A stretch of DNA of 64,000 nucleotides from JAPWJZ01 sp966211335 (GCA_966211335.1 CBIHNF010000001.1:1736001-1800000); one strand, 5' to 3'; numbered from the stretch's first letter, positions 26,951 to 34,884 are shown. Numbers and translations are program-made. Notes: a model not told the origin generated them from the letters alone.

Positions 26951-27109
26951 TTATTTACCGGCCGGCGATTTTTTTGTTTTTGTCGCTTTCGAACCGTTGG
27001 CAGTGTTGTCGTTGTCAGCCGACAGGTTGTCGATTTTGTTCATGCCCACCTGAAGAAATTTTTGCTGGCTGGTAAACATGCTGACGTAGCTATTGTAATT
27101 CATGGACAC
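26951..27109 (-). CDS. 52-residue small protein
   Basis: GTG start at 27109, seven bases after AAGGAG, with a promoter-like pair upstream (27135-27164). An ATG two codons later (27103) is the alternative. The first half is amphipathic (FTSQQKFLQVGMNKIDNL), the tail is Lys-rich (TKTKKSPAGK). No family recognised; it lies between the EF-hand gene and the FAD protein gene, all on the minus strand. Confidence 0.55.
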   Translation of the reverse strand: MSMNYNSYVSMFTSQQKFLQVGMNKIDNLSADNDNTANGSKATKTKKSPAGK

Positions 27110-27134
27110 GGAAAAGCTCCTTATAATCTGCAAA

Positions 27135-27164
27135 ATTTTAACTGATTGTTAACTTATCAGTAAA
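27135..27164 (-). promoter_or_regulatory. Possible promoter of the 52-residue gene
   Basis: Minus-strand TTTACT (27159-27164), 18 bases, TAAAAT (27135-27140), in an A+T-rich gap. The implied start near 27128 gives a leader of about 20 bases to the GTG at 27109. Confidence 0.4.
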
Positions 27165-27230
27165 AATTGCCATAATCAAGCATAAAAGATAACATAATAA
27201 AACAAAATGTCGTTCAATATCATGTAAATA

Positions 27231-27269
27231 GAAACTGGCGCATCCGGGGCAGCCAGACACGCCAGTTTC
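27231..27269 (-). terminator. Stem-loop after the EF-hand gene
   Basis: A 10-bp perfect stem (GAAACTGGCG with CGCCAGTTTC) encloses 19 bases and lies 14 bases past the EF-hand stop. The following minus-strand bases (TATTTACATG) are only partly T-rich, so it may be a weak terminator. Confidence 0.45.
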
Positions 27270-27282
27270 ATCGTCAAAAGCC

Positions 27283-27978
27283 TTACGCGTAGACGGAGGT
27301 CGCCGCCTGGCTTTGCTGGTTGGCTGTCGCACCCTGCAGCAGGTGATACAGCGCCTTCAGTACATCGGAGCTGCCGTTGGATGAAGAGCTGTCCGAGGAC
27401 TGCTGCGCATCTGCAAGCACGCCGCTTTGCGACTGGCCAAGGCCGGCCGCCAGTTCTTCCGCCGAGACCTGGCCGTCCTTGTTGGTGTCAAGGGCGGAAA
27501 AGACTGTCGCAGCGTCGCTGGAGCCGGAACTATCAGAGCTGTCGGAAGGCGGTGGTCCGGGCGGGGGGCCGCCGTGGGCTTGAGGTCCTGCGGCCTTGAA
27601 CTCGTCAAGGCTTAAGGTGCCGTCGCCATTGGTGTCGGCCTTTGCAAGGAAGTCCGCGATTTTGCTGCTCTGGTCTTCCTGGGCAGACAAAAGGGCGGTC
27701 TTGGTCTGGTCCTTGATTTTCTCGAAGGCCGTTGACAGCTCGTCTTTCGACAGGCTGCCGTCTCCATTGGTGTCGATACTGGCAAAAATGTCCTCTGCCG
27801 ATTTACCGTCAGGGGGCGGGGGTGGCGCTTGCGTGCCTCCCGCCTGCTGGGCCTGTCCCGCAGCTGTGAATTCGTCAAGGCTCAAGCTTCCGCTTTTGTC
27901 CTTGTCCGCTTTCTGAAGTTGCTGCTGGATAAGCTGCGCGGCCGATGTCGACCCCCCAGTTCCAGATATGCTGGTCAT
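27283..27978 (-). CDS. EF-hand protein with four calcium-binding loops
   Basis: A 231-residue protein with four canonical 12-residue EF-hand loops: D25-E36 (DKDKSGSLSLDE), D69-E80 (DTNGDGSLSKDE), D115-E126 (DTNGDGTLSLDE) and D164-E175 (DTNKDGQVSAEE). Pro-rich and Ser/Asp-rich linkers join them. The start at 27978 follows AAAGGAGAAGCCT. No cleavable signal peptide is visible; the Ser/Gly/Thr-rich N-terminus resembles other bacterial EF-hand proteins of unknown export route. Calcium binding is well supported; the role is not. Confidence 0.88.
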   Translation of the reverse strand: MTSISGTGGSTSAAQLIQQQLQKADKDKSGSLSLDEFTAAGQAQQAGGTQAPPPPPDGKSAEDIFASIDTNGDGSLSKDELSTAFEKIKDQTKTALLSAQEDQSSKIADFLAKADTNGDGTLSLDEFKAAGPQAHGGPPPGPPPSDSSDSSGSSDAATVFSALDTNKDGQVSAEELAAGLGQSQSGVLADAQQSSDSSSSNGSSDVLKALYHLLQGATANQQSQAATSVYA

Positions 27979-28453
27979 AGGCTTCTCCTTTCTTGAAGGA
28001 AAGTATGTTTGTCCGCCGACCCGTTCAGTACGGCGGACAGCCCGCAACGACGGACTGCATAATTCATGGTAGCAAAGGCAGGGCCAGAACCTATTTCATA
28101 CTGGGGTTTGAAACTGTGGCGGGTGCCGTAAGCGATACTTTCGGATGCGCGAAATACGGTGCTTTTGTGATGAAAATTTTTTGCCGCCGCGTTTCAAATA
28201 ACTAAGGCGATGAAAGGATAAATATTTTCGGCAAAAATAGGCATCAAAAATAAATTTTGTCGCGATACCTGTGTGGCTGGAAGCTTGCCGCTAAACGCTT
28301 GTTTTACCCGCAGAATCGCCCGGCAAAAAATGCCGCCTGCGGCAGGAATAGCCGCGTTCTTAAATAAATTGGTTGTTGGGCGTAAGTTTTAGCCCGCAGC
28401 CCGCGTTTAACTTAGTATAGGGCAAGTTACGATAAGCCCTTTTGAGGATTGAT
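27979..28453. other. Gene-free region between the EF-hand gene and the sigma factor gene
   Basis: It must hold the promoters of both divergent genes, but no clear -35/-10 pair stands out. A perfect hairpin TGCCGC-CT-GCGGCA (28331-28344) is preceded by CGGCA-AAAAA-TGCCG (28321-28335), which could fold as an alternative; a competing-stem leader is possible but unproven. A 70-codon frame at 27993-28205 has no ribosome site and is not called. Confidence 0.5.
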
Positions 28454-29008
28454 TTGGAACCAGCGGATACCGACGACGTCCTGATGCAGAGGATCGCCCG
28501 GAAGGACGGCGCGGCTTATCGCGCCTTGCTGGGAAGACATTTGAATTTTTGCGTCCGTTTTGCGGAACGCATGACCGGCAGCCGGGCAGATGCGGAGGAT
28601 ATCGCGCAGAACGTCAGCCTGAAGATCTGGCGGGAGGCGGAAAAATGGCAACCGGAGGCACACTTCCGCACCTGGCTGTACCGCGTGGTGCTGAATGCAT
28701 CCCTTGACCACAAGCGCAAGGTAGTCGCTTTCGCGCCGCTGGATGATGAACAGAAAGACGATACGCCGCAGCCGCATGATGTGCTCTCCGCGGCGCAGAC
28801 CGCGGCAAGGGTCAAGCAAGCCCTTGCGCAATTGCCGGAGCGGCAGCGTGCGGCAGTGGTGATGAGCTATTACGAAGGCCTTGGCAACGCAGAGTCCGCA
28901 GAGGCGATGAACATTGAACTGGGCGCTTTCCAGCAATTGCTATTCCGCGCCCGGCAGAATCTGAAGCAGGAGCTGATGATGGATGTGCAGGAGTTGAAAA
29001 ATGGATAA
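28454..29008 (+). CDS. ECF-type RNA polymerase sigma factor
   Basis: A 184-residue sigma-70 family protein with region 2 (FCVRFAERMTGSRADAEDIAQNVSLKIW then FRTWLYRVVLNASLDH) and region 4 (LAQLPERQRAAVVMSYYEGLGNAESAEAM then FQQLLFRARQNLKQEL). I chose the TTG at 28454, five bases after TGAGGA; a TTG at 28442 would place that site inside the gene. The next gene overlaps it by 8 bases and encodes a membrane protein, the usual ECF/anti-sigma layout. Confidence 0.93.
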   Translation: MEPADTDDVLMQRIARKDGAAYRALLGRHLNFCVRFAERMTGSRADAEDIAQNVSLKIWREAEKWQPEAHFRTWLYRVVLNASLDHKRKVVAFAPLDDEQKDDTPQPHDVLSAAQTAARVKQALAQLPERQRAAVVMSYYEGLGNAESAEAMNIELGAFQQLLFRARQNLKQELMMDVQELKNG

Positions 29009-29321
29009 GAAACTGGATGACCTGCTTGCAACCTATACGGTTGAAGATGCGGATGCGCGGCTGATCGACAAAATTGTCCTTCAGGCCATGCAGGAAGAAA
29101 CCGCGAATGTCGTCACCTTCAAGCCCCGCCGCTTGGTGGCCCCGCAATGGTTCGCCAGAGCCGCGATGATGGCAGTCGTCGGCATGTTCGGCTTCTGGCT
29201 CGGCAATCCTTCCGCCGTCGAAGATGGCGTGACGGCAGCCACAGCGCAAGCGGCGACATCATCCGGCTATGTTGAAAAAGTCATCGTCGGCCCGCAATCG
29301 CTCGACGATGTTATGTTGTAA
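29001..29321 (+). CDS. Single-TM protein, candidate anti-sigma factor
   Basis: A 106-residue protein with a cytoplasmic N-terminal helix pair (KLDDLLATYTVEDADARLID), one membrane helix (about 50-68) and a short periplasmic tail. It overlaps the sigma gene and precedes a periplasmic sensor gene, which is the CnrY-type position for an anti-sigma factor. No zinc-binding HxxxCxxC is present. The role is inferred from position and topology. Confidence 0.7.
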   Translation: MDKKLDDLLATYTVEDADARLIDKIVLQAMQEETANVVTFKPRRLVAPQWFARAAMMAVVGMFGFWLGNPSAVEDGVTAATAQAATSSGYVEKVIVGPQSLDDVML

Positions 29322-29333
29322 GGAGAAATAGTC

Positions 29334-29942
29334 ATGGCCTCCAATGTCACGAGCAGCCCGCTCTTCCTCGGCTCCGCCGCGCTGAATATTTTTCTTGCGG
29401 CGTTTATTCTTGGCAGGCTGTCGGGCGCGCCCGACATGCCGCCGCGCTTTATGCACGGCGATCATCATGGATTTGAGCATGACAGGGGCGGCGACCGCAT
29501 GCAGCCGCCGCAATTCAAAGCTGGCGATCTTTTCACTGACAAGGAGCGGGAAGATAACCTTGCCGCCGTCAAAGCTAACTTCGATGAAGCGCAGAAACTG
29601 CGTGAATCTTTCGCCGCCAAGCTAAAGCAAGGGCCTGTAACAAAAGATGAGGTTCTAGCGCATTTTGCCGAGATGGATAAATTCATGGATCAGGCAAAAT
29701 CGACCATGCAGGCTAAAGCGGCAGATAAAATTTCTGCCATGAAAGATGATGAACGCCAGAAATTTTCCGAACACCTTCTTGAAAACCATATGCCGCCGAT
29801 GGGCGTGCCCGGCCTGCCGCCGCCGGGCGAGATGGGCGGGCCGGATCGTGACGGTCATGGCCGTCATGGACCTGACGACCGCGGCCCCGGCTTTGGCCCC
29901 GATCACCAGCCTGATGATCAGCTGAAAGGGGATAATCCGTGA
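29334..29942 (+). CDS. CnrX-like periplasmic metal sensor
   Basis: A 202-residue membrane-anchored periplasmic protein with one N-terminal helix (about 10-28), then a His/Asp-rich stretch and a helical domain (LFTDKEREDNLAAVKANFDEAQKLR, later HFAEMDKFMDQAKSTM). This resembles the heavy-metal-resistance CnrX/Spy group. The tail is rich in Gly, Pro, His and Asp and may bind metals. It starts 12 bases after the candidate anti-sigma gene, with AAGGAGAAATAGTC before its ATG. It probably passes a metal or envelope signal to the sigma factor. Confidence 0.78.
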   Translation: MASNVTSSPLFLGSAALNIFLAAFILGRLSGAPDMPPRFMHGDHHGFEHDRGGDRMQPPQFKAGDLFTDKEREDNLAAVKANFDEAQKLRESFAAKLKQGPVTKDEVLAHFAEMDKFMDQAKSTMQAKAADKISAMKDDERQKFSEHLLENHMPPMGVPGLPPPGEMGGPDRDGHGRHGPDDRGPGFGPDHQPDDQLKGDNP

Positions 29943-30604
29943 ACACCGCCGTCAAGAAAGTTCTTCCCATGACGCAATCCTCCAGCGATATCACGCGCCA
30001 AAAGCTGATTGACGCTGCGACAGCCGTTTTCGCCGAGGTCGGCTACAAATCGGCGACCGTGCGGGAAATCGTACGCCGGGCCTCCGTCAATCAGGCGGCC
30101 ATCAACTATCATTTCCACGGCAAGGATGCCTTGTATTGCGAGGTGATGCGCCGCGCTTTCCTGCATATGGAACAGAAAGTTGATGCGAAGAACGAAAATG
30201 CAGAACCGGAAGAGGAGCTGCGCGCCTTTATGCAGTCGATGATGGGCGCCATGCTGCAGGCGGGGGATGGTCCTTCCGGCTATGCGCGGCTGCTGGCCTG
30301 GGAAATGATCGAGCCGAGCGGATATCTAGGCCACCTCGAAAAGGAAGGACCGCTTCGCCACTATCATCAGGTCATGGATATTGTCCGCAAATTCATGCCG
30401 CGCGAAATGCCGGAGCATAAAGTCGCTTGGGCGGCGTTCTGGCTGCTGGGTCAGTGCAGCGCCGTGCGTCAGGCACAAAGCATGATCCCACTGATGCCGC
30501 CGGAGTTGTCAAAATCCCTGCGCGAAAATACGGCCGACCTGCCGCAGTTCTTCGCGCAGCTCGCCTTGAACGGGCTAAACGCCGCCTTCGGCGAAAAAGC
30601 GTAA
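29939..30604 (+). CDS. TetR/AcrR family regulator of the CerR type
   Basis: A 221-residue repressor with an N-terminal helix-turn-helix (TRQKLIDAATAVFAEVGYKSATVREIVRRASVNQAAINYHF in segments, about 18-60) and a CerR/YbiH-like C-terminal ligand domain. The GTG at 29939 overlaps the previous stop (GTGA) and follows AAAGGGG by 7 bases; an ATG at 29969 is the alternative. No efflux genes follow, so its targets may be the operon itself or lie elsewhere. Confidence 0.88.
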   Translation: MNTAVKKVLPMTQSSSDITRQKLIDAATAVFAEVGYKSATVREIVRRASVNQAAINYHFHGKDALYCEVMRRAFLHMEQKVDAKNENAEPEEELRAFMQSMMGAMLQAGDGPSGYARLLAWEMIEPSGYLGHLEKEGPLRHYHQVMDIVRKFMPREMPEHKVAWAAFWLLGQCSAVRQAQSMIPLMPPELSKSLRENTADLPQFFAQLALNGLNAAFGEKA

Positions 30605-30607
30605 TCT

Positions 30608-31768
30608 TCAGGGTGTCGGCGGTTTGTGGCCGGCGGCGGGTTTTGCGCCGGTCTGCGCGTCGCGTTTCGTGCGATAATTCTTAACAAAGTTGCCGATCGC
30701 TGCCGGAACTTCCGGGTTTGCCGTCTGCACGATCATGTTCTGCAATGTACGGTGGCCGGCTTCGGTATTGTCGATTTTCTTGAAGGCATCCAGTGCCTGC
30801 CCGACGCGTTCCTTGAACTGCGCTTCTGTGCTGTCAAAGTCGCCCTTGCCCTTGTTCATCAAGTCGTAGAGCCCTTCCGCATGCAGCACATGGCAGGAAA
30901 TCTGGCACTGCAGGATAAAGCTTTCAAATTCCTTTGTCTCGACACCATAGGCCTTCAGCTGGCGCAGGGAGCCGGATGCCATGCTGAACAGGCTTTCGGC
31001 TTCATCAATCAAATCACCTTTGCCCAGCTGCAGGTAGGTTTTGCAATATTCCTGTAGCTTTGCTTCGGCTTGTTCAACCTGATCGACAAACCTGTCGAGA
31101 ACCGCCATAGCGCGCAGGGCGGCGCTGCCGGTGGCATAGTCATCCTGCCGAGCAGCTTTCGTGAATTTATCGAGCAGGAAATGGCTGGAGGGCAGCTTGC
31201 TGGCGGGACCGTTGTTGTCGAATTCATCCGCCGGACGTGCGAGGTTTTTATTGGCGCGGTCAATATCCGCTTGATCAAAGCTGTGGCCGGGCGGCAGAGC
31301 GTTTAGATCCGGCCTTGCGCAGGGCTTGCCCTTGACGTCGAAAATATATCCCTCGCGCTCCGCAAAGGCGCGGAAGTGGACGCAACCCATCGCCGCGGCA
31401 TCAGGGTAGACAGAGTTGAATGTCGCGGGTTGTGACTGGCGGTCTTTTTCAAAAGCATCCAGCGTCTCGATCGCCTCGCGGAAGCTCACTTTTGATTTGA
31501 TGGGGTGCACATGCGTCGTGGTTTTCTTTTTGACCGCATAAAAAGAATCTTCCACCAGCGTCACGACCTTGGAAATGCTCCAGGTTTTTTTGACCGGATC
31601 GTCGAGATGCGCCTCGTAATGTTGAAACATTGTTGCGCGGGCGGCCTGCTTGGAGGAGTAGGTTTCGCTTGAGAAAAAAGTTCCAAATAGCGGGTGCAAA
31701 ACCTTTTCCTGCGCCGGGGGCGAAGGGTGCTGGTCGCGGTCAAAATCGGGCCTATCTTGACTACTCAA
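30608..31768 (-). CDS. Uncharacterised 386-residue protein
   Basis: No family recognised. It has a TTG start at 31768 after AGGTGCCCA. The protein is soluble and mostly helical, with a C-terminal half of repeated alpha-hairpins (about 210-360) that could be a helical-repeat fold, and a Pro/Lys-rich tail. Four Cys lie scattered, two close together (ILQCQISCHVLH). It is convergent with the TetR gene, 3 bases between the stops. Confidence 0.7.
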   Translation of the reverse strand: MSSQDRPDFDRDQHPSPPAQEKVLHPLFGTFFSSETYSSKQAARATMFQHYEAHLDDPVKKTWSISKVVTLVEDSFYAVKKKTTTHVHPIKSKVSFREAIETLDAFEKDRQSQPATFNSVYPDAAAMGCVHFRAFAEREGYIFDVKGKPCARPDLNALPPGHSFDQADIDRANKNLARPADEFDNNGPASKLPSSHFLLDKFTKAARQDDYATGSAALRAMAVLDRFVDQVEQAEAKLQEYCKTYLQLGKGDLIDEAESLFSMASGSLRQLKAYGVETKEFESFILQCQISCHVLHAEGLYDLMNKGKGDFDSTEAQFKERVGQALDAFKKIDNTEAGHRTLQNMIVQTANPEVPAAIGNFVKNYRTKRDAQTGAKPAAGHKPPTP

Positions 31769-32100
31769 TGGGCACCTGAAAACGGGTTCAAAAAAACTGA
31801 AGGATTATCCTTTTTAACAGAGCGGGAAGGCGGGGTCAATTTCTGAAAATGACATGTGAAAACAAGGCTGTCGTCGCCATTAATCCTTTTGAAGCATATC
31901 GCGCCTTAGAATAGGGGTTACAGGCAACACAACAGCACTGAACGCCGCGCAAACGGCTTGTTTTTTACCCGTAGCGGCGGTTCAAAAAGATGATGATGAA
32001 CTGCGGTTCTTATGAACCGCAAAGCCTTTGATCATTCTGGATTCAGGTTTCAATGTAGCTTGCGCCCGACGGTGCAGGTGGTGAAAGGGAGTATAGAACA
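31769..32100. other. Gene-free region with a perfect hairpin
   Basis: Divergent upstream region of the genes at 30608 (minus) and 32101 (plus). An 8-bp perfect stem with a 4-base loop (TGCGGTTC-TTAT-GAACCGCA, 32002-32021) is not followed by T, so it is not a terminator; it could be an operator or leader hairpin. Nothing else was identified. Confidence 0.5.
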
Positions 32101-32439
32101 ATGGTGGACAAACTCGACAGCCGGCCGCAAGCAGGGCCGCCGCAGGACGATGATAAAGTCTCGGTCATCACCGTCAATTTCAAGGACGGGAAGATCATGG
32201 ACAAGGTCGAATTTGACGGGGAGGGCGGCATTCCAAAGTTCCTCCGCGACATGGCCAAATTCGCCAAACAGACGAATGTGAAATCCGTCGTTGTCATGAC
32301 CATCAATGATGAAGAGCATGTGGACTGGGCACACGTCGCAGCATCTGAGCATCATCTCGCATTGGCCGCACTATGCCTTGATGACATGCGTGACGAGCTG
32401 AAGGAAGTCATCTTCCGCAAGGACGATGGCGACTCTTAG
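32101..32439 (+). CDS. Uncharacterised 112-residue protein
   Basis: A small acidic soluble protein, ATG after GGGAGTATAGAACA. It looks like one compact alpha/beta domain: strands VSVITVNFKDGKIM and VKSVVVMTINDE, then an amphipathic helix (AALCLDDMRDELKEVIF). No family recognised. Its stop overlaps the stop of the convergent gene. Confidence 0.7.
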   Translation: MVDKLDSRPQAGPPQDDDKVSVITVNFKDGKIMDKVEFDGEGGIPKFLRDMAKFAKQTNVKSVVVMTINDEEHVDWAHVAASEHHLALAALCLDDMRDELKEVIFRKDDGDS

Positions 32440-33161
32440 CGTTTCTTCGAGCTGCTGCTGAAGGATTGTTTGGACGCCGCGGGCGGTGCTGATTTTTGCG
32501 ACGCGGGCACGGGCGTGACAGCCTTATACTTATCCATCCAGTTGCCGTTGTTGTTCGGCTTCACAACGCCGCCGTTGTCGTAGGCCGGCTTGTCTTTTTT
32601 GACAGGCGGGGTAGCGTTGCGGTTGAAATCATCCACATGCTTGTATTTTTCGGTCCAGTCGACCGGCGGCTTTGGCGCGGGGGCCGGCACGGTCTGCGGG
32701 ATGATGACGGGCGCGGTTTTATGTTCTTCCTGCGACGGTGTGATGGTCGGGCGCGGGGAGGGTTGGGTTTGCTGCGGAATAATGACCGGCGCATCGCGGC
32801 GCGTCTGGCGCTGCTGTTGATTATAACCGCCGCCGTTGTCCTGCTGCTGCGGATATTGGCGCGGATGGTAGTCGGGGTAAGTGGTTGTCGGCGGCGGGCT
32901 TTGCTGTTGTTGCTGCTGGTCCGCCTGCTGGATCGCGTTCAGAATAATCACAGCGCCCTGGCCGATTTCCCGCCAGCGTTCCGCATGGCGGTGGTCTCTC
33001 TGCGCTTGCGTCCAGCCGGAGCTGTCCTGGCCCCAGTCGGCATCGACCGCTTTATCGAGCGTCACGCCGCCGAGCACTAGTGAGCCCGCAACAGCGGTGC
33101 CGACGACCAGTTTCTTGATCGGGGGGAGTTGGGCGAATTTGTTGAAGAGGTTGCTGAGCAT
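32436..33161 (-). CDS. Membrane-anchored Gln/Pro-rich protein
   Basis: A 241-residue protein with one N-terminal hydrophobic segment (about 15-35). A helical stretch (RDHRHAERWREIGQGAVIILNAI) leads into a long disordered region rich in Gln and Pro that contains two copies of APVIIPQ, two copies of a (W)xxKYKxV block, and a Ser/Lys tail. Envelope or periplasmic location is likely. No enzyme motif seen. Confidence 0.7.
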   Translation of the reverse strand: MLSNLFNKFAQLPPIKKLVVGTAVAGSLVLGGVTLDKAVDADWGQDSSGWTQAQRDHRHAERWREIGQGAVIILNAIQQADQQQQQQSPPPTTTYPDYHPRQYPQQQDNGGGYNQQQRQTRRDAPVIIPQQTQPSPRPTITPSQEEHKTAPVIIPQTVPAPAPKPPVDWTEKYKHVDDFNRNATPPVKKDKPAYDNGGVVKPNNNGNWMDKYKAVTPVPASQKSAPPAASKQSFSSSSKKR

Positions 33162-33256
33162 AAATGTGCGAATCGTTATTAATTAGGGTGTCGCAGCATT
33201 ACACAGGATCATGCATTCTGTAAATTAAATTCTTAAGCCGCTGGAATGTTTGCGTG

Positions 33257-33604
33257 TTACGCGCGTTCCTGGTGGAAGCGGTGGAGGATACGGTGGAACA
33301 CAGGCGCCAGAATGATGCTCATAGATGTCACCATCCAGAGGCCGCTGAAGAGGGCGTAGAGCCCCGCGAAGATCTTGCCGCATTCGGTCTTCAGCGGATC
33401 GACTTCCCCCATGCCGCCCAAAATCATGGCGGCGTTGAGGAAGGAGTCGAGCCAGTTCATGCTCTCCGTCACATGATAGCCGAGCATGCCAAGCGCAAGC
33501 GCGACCGCCGTCGCCCCGATGGCAAAGGCGATATGACCCGCAAGGCGCGAATAAAATGCGGGCTTGGAGATAACGGGTTTTGATTTTGTTTCGTACATAA
33601 CCAT
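33257..33604 (-). CDS. Two-TM protein resembling an ion channel with a degenerate pore
   Basis: A 115-residue membrane protein (start at 33604; an ATG two codons later is equivalent). It has TM1 (about 22-42), a reentrant-like stretch WLDSFLNAAMILGGMGEVDP (about 51-70), then TM2 (about 78-103, ending LAPVFHRILHRFH). The layout and TECGKIFAGLYALFSG match two-TM channels (Ion_trans_2), but the K+ filter TxGxG is replaced by GGMGE, so K+ selectivity is doubtful. No strong ribosome site was found; the longer frame from 33724 looks non-native. Confidence 0.65.
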   Translation of the reverse strand: MVMYETKSKPVISKPAFYSRLAGHIAFAIGATAVALALGMLGYHVTESMNWLDSFLNAAMILGGMGEVDPLKTECGKIFAGLYALFSGLWMVTSMSIILAPVFHRILHRFHQERA

Positions 33605-33820
33605 GCAGTAACAAATAGCAACGCCCGCCGCAAGGCAAGGCTTCTTGCCATAACGATTTATACACATCGCCACAATGCTTAAAGCGCCGTTAATGCCGGC
33701 GCAAATAAAACGCCCGTATGCCAATTAATCCGTTTGACCAAAAAGGGGAGCGGTGTTGAAATTTTACCATCGGTCGCCGCAGCCGCGGTGCTCCATTTAT
33801 TCATCAGGGGAACAGCTATC

Positions 33821-34366
33821 ATGAAAATTTCCAACCTTCTCGCCGCCGGCGTCGTTACGGTTATGCTGGGCTCATCGGGCAGCGCCTTTGCCTGTCACAT
33901 GAAAGACCATGACGGCGGGAAAGCCGGCTGGATGCACCACGAGGGAGACGAGCACCATATGGGCATGGGCAACCTTTCCCCCGAACACCGGCAGATGGTG
34001 ATGGATGCGATGCACTCAACCCATGAGAAAAACATGGCCCTCGGCAAGCAGATGCATGAACTGCATGAAAAGCTGGAAGCCGAACTGCGTGCGCCGAAAT
34101 TCAACAAACCCGCTTTCCTCGCCACCAACGACAAGCTCGCCGCGCTGCAGGCGAAAATGATGCGCAATCATATCGCCGCCTTTGCAAATGTCGCCGGCAA
34201 GCTGACGCTGGAAGAACGCGCCAGCTTCGCGGACATGGGCCCCCATGGTGGTATGATGGGGCATGGTGGCATGATGATGCATCATGAACACGGCGCCATG
34301 ATGCACCACGGTGCTGAAGGCCATATGACCGTCGCGCCGCGCCATGATTTCAAGCTGAACGACTAA
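33821..34366 (+). CDS. Periplasmic His/Met-rich Spy-like protein
   Basis: A 181-residue secreted protein: signal peptide ending at GSAFA (about residue 23), a helical Spy/CpxP-like core (LSPEHRQMVMDAMHSTHEKN, then LHEKLEAELRAPKFNKPAFLATNDKLAALQ and LTLEERASFADM in segments), and flanking stretches dense in His and Met (HHEGDEHHMGMG; MMGHGGMMMHHEHG). Such tracts usually bind copper or nickel. The ATG at 33821 follows CAGGGGAACAGC. Followed by a strong terminator, so a single-gene unit. Confidence 0.82.
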   Translation: MKISNLLAAGVVTVMLGSSGSAFACHMKDHDGGKAGWMHHEGDEHHMGMGNLSPEHRQMVMDAMHSTHEKNMALGKQMHELHEKLEAELRAPKFNKPAFLATNDKLAALQAKMMRNHIAAFANVAGKLTLEERASFADMGPHGGMMGHGGMMMHHEHGAMMHHGAEGHMTVAPRHDFKLND

Positions 34367-34378
34367 GCTGCTGTCTCG

Positions 34379-34419
34379 AAAAAACCGCTCCTTCATATAG
34401 TTGAAGGGGCGGTTTTTTA
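34379..34419. terminator. Intrinsic terminator after the Spy-like gene
   Basis: A run of A, then ACCGCTCCTTCA, a short loop, TGAAGGGGCGGT and a T run. One mismatch in the stem. Works on the plus strand and could also act on the minus strand. Confidence 0.85.
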
Positions 34420-34482
34420 TTGGAACGGGAGCGCGGGTGAGGGGGTTAGCAGGCCAGCACAGACCCTAACAGGAGAACCACC

Positions 34483-34836
34483 ATGCAAACGATCGAACGC
34501 CAGGACCTGCAAAAACGCCTTGATGGCAAGAACAAGCCCTTCCTTATCGAAGCGCTGCCCGAAGAATCCTTCAACCAGGGCCACATTCCCGGCGCCGTGC
34601 AGATGGAGCCTGATGATATCCGCGCCGGCAGCGCCGACCTGCCGGAAGATAAATCAGCCCCCATCGTCACCTATTGCGCCAGCGCTAAATGCCCGAAATC
34701 GAAAATGGCGGCCGAAGCCCTTGAAGAGCAGGGCTACACCAACGTCTCCGCCTATGAAGGCGGCAAAGAAGACTGGCAGGGCGCCGGCCTCATGCTCGCC
34801 ATGGAAAAAGCGGCGGGCGACCAGTACCGCAATTAA
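34483..34836 (+). CDS. Rhodanese-like domain protein
   Basis: A single-domain rhodanese of 117 residues, cytoplasmic. It shows the substrate-channel motif FNQGHIPGAVQM and the active-site loop YCASAKCPKS, in which the first Cys is the expected sulfur carrier and the second is unusual. The reaction may be sulfur transfer or redox handling. Isolated between two terminators. Confidence 0.9.
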   Translation: MQTIERQDLQKRLDGKNKPFLIEALPEESFNQGHIPGAVQMEPDDIRAGSADLPEDKSAPIVTYCASAKCPKSKMAAEALEEQGYTNVSAYEGGKEDWQGAGLMLAMEKAAGDQYRN

Positions 34837-34850
34837 GCTTTTCACCGTTT

Positions 34851-34884
34851 AAAAAAGGGCCTGACTTTTGTCAGGCCCTTTTTT
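34851..34884. terminator. Bidirectional intrinsic terminator between rhodanese and MPE-STAND genes
   Basis: AAAAAAGGGCCTGA, a short loop, TCAGGCCCTTTTTT. The stem is perfect, with A/T runs on both sides. It ends the rhodanese transcript and overlaps the very end of the convergent MPE-STAND gene. Confidence 0.9.

Noticed and set aside
27993..28205. 70-codon plus-strand open frame upstream of the sigma factor gene
   Set aside because: No ribosome site, no plausible domain, and it lies in the divergent promoter region of the EF-hand gene.
32002..32021. Hairpin as a terminator for the gene at 30608
   Set aside because: It lies upstream of that gene, and no T run follows on either strand.
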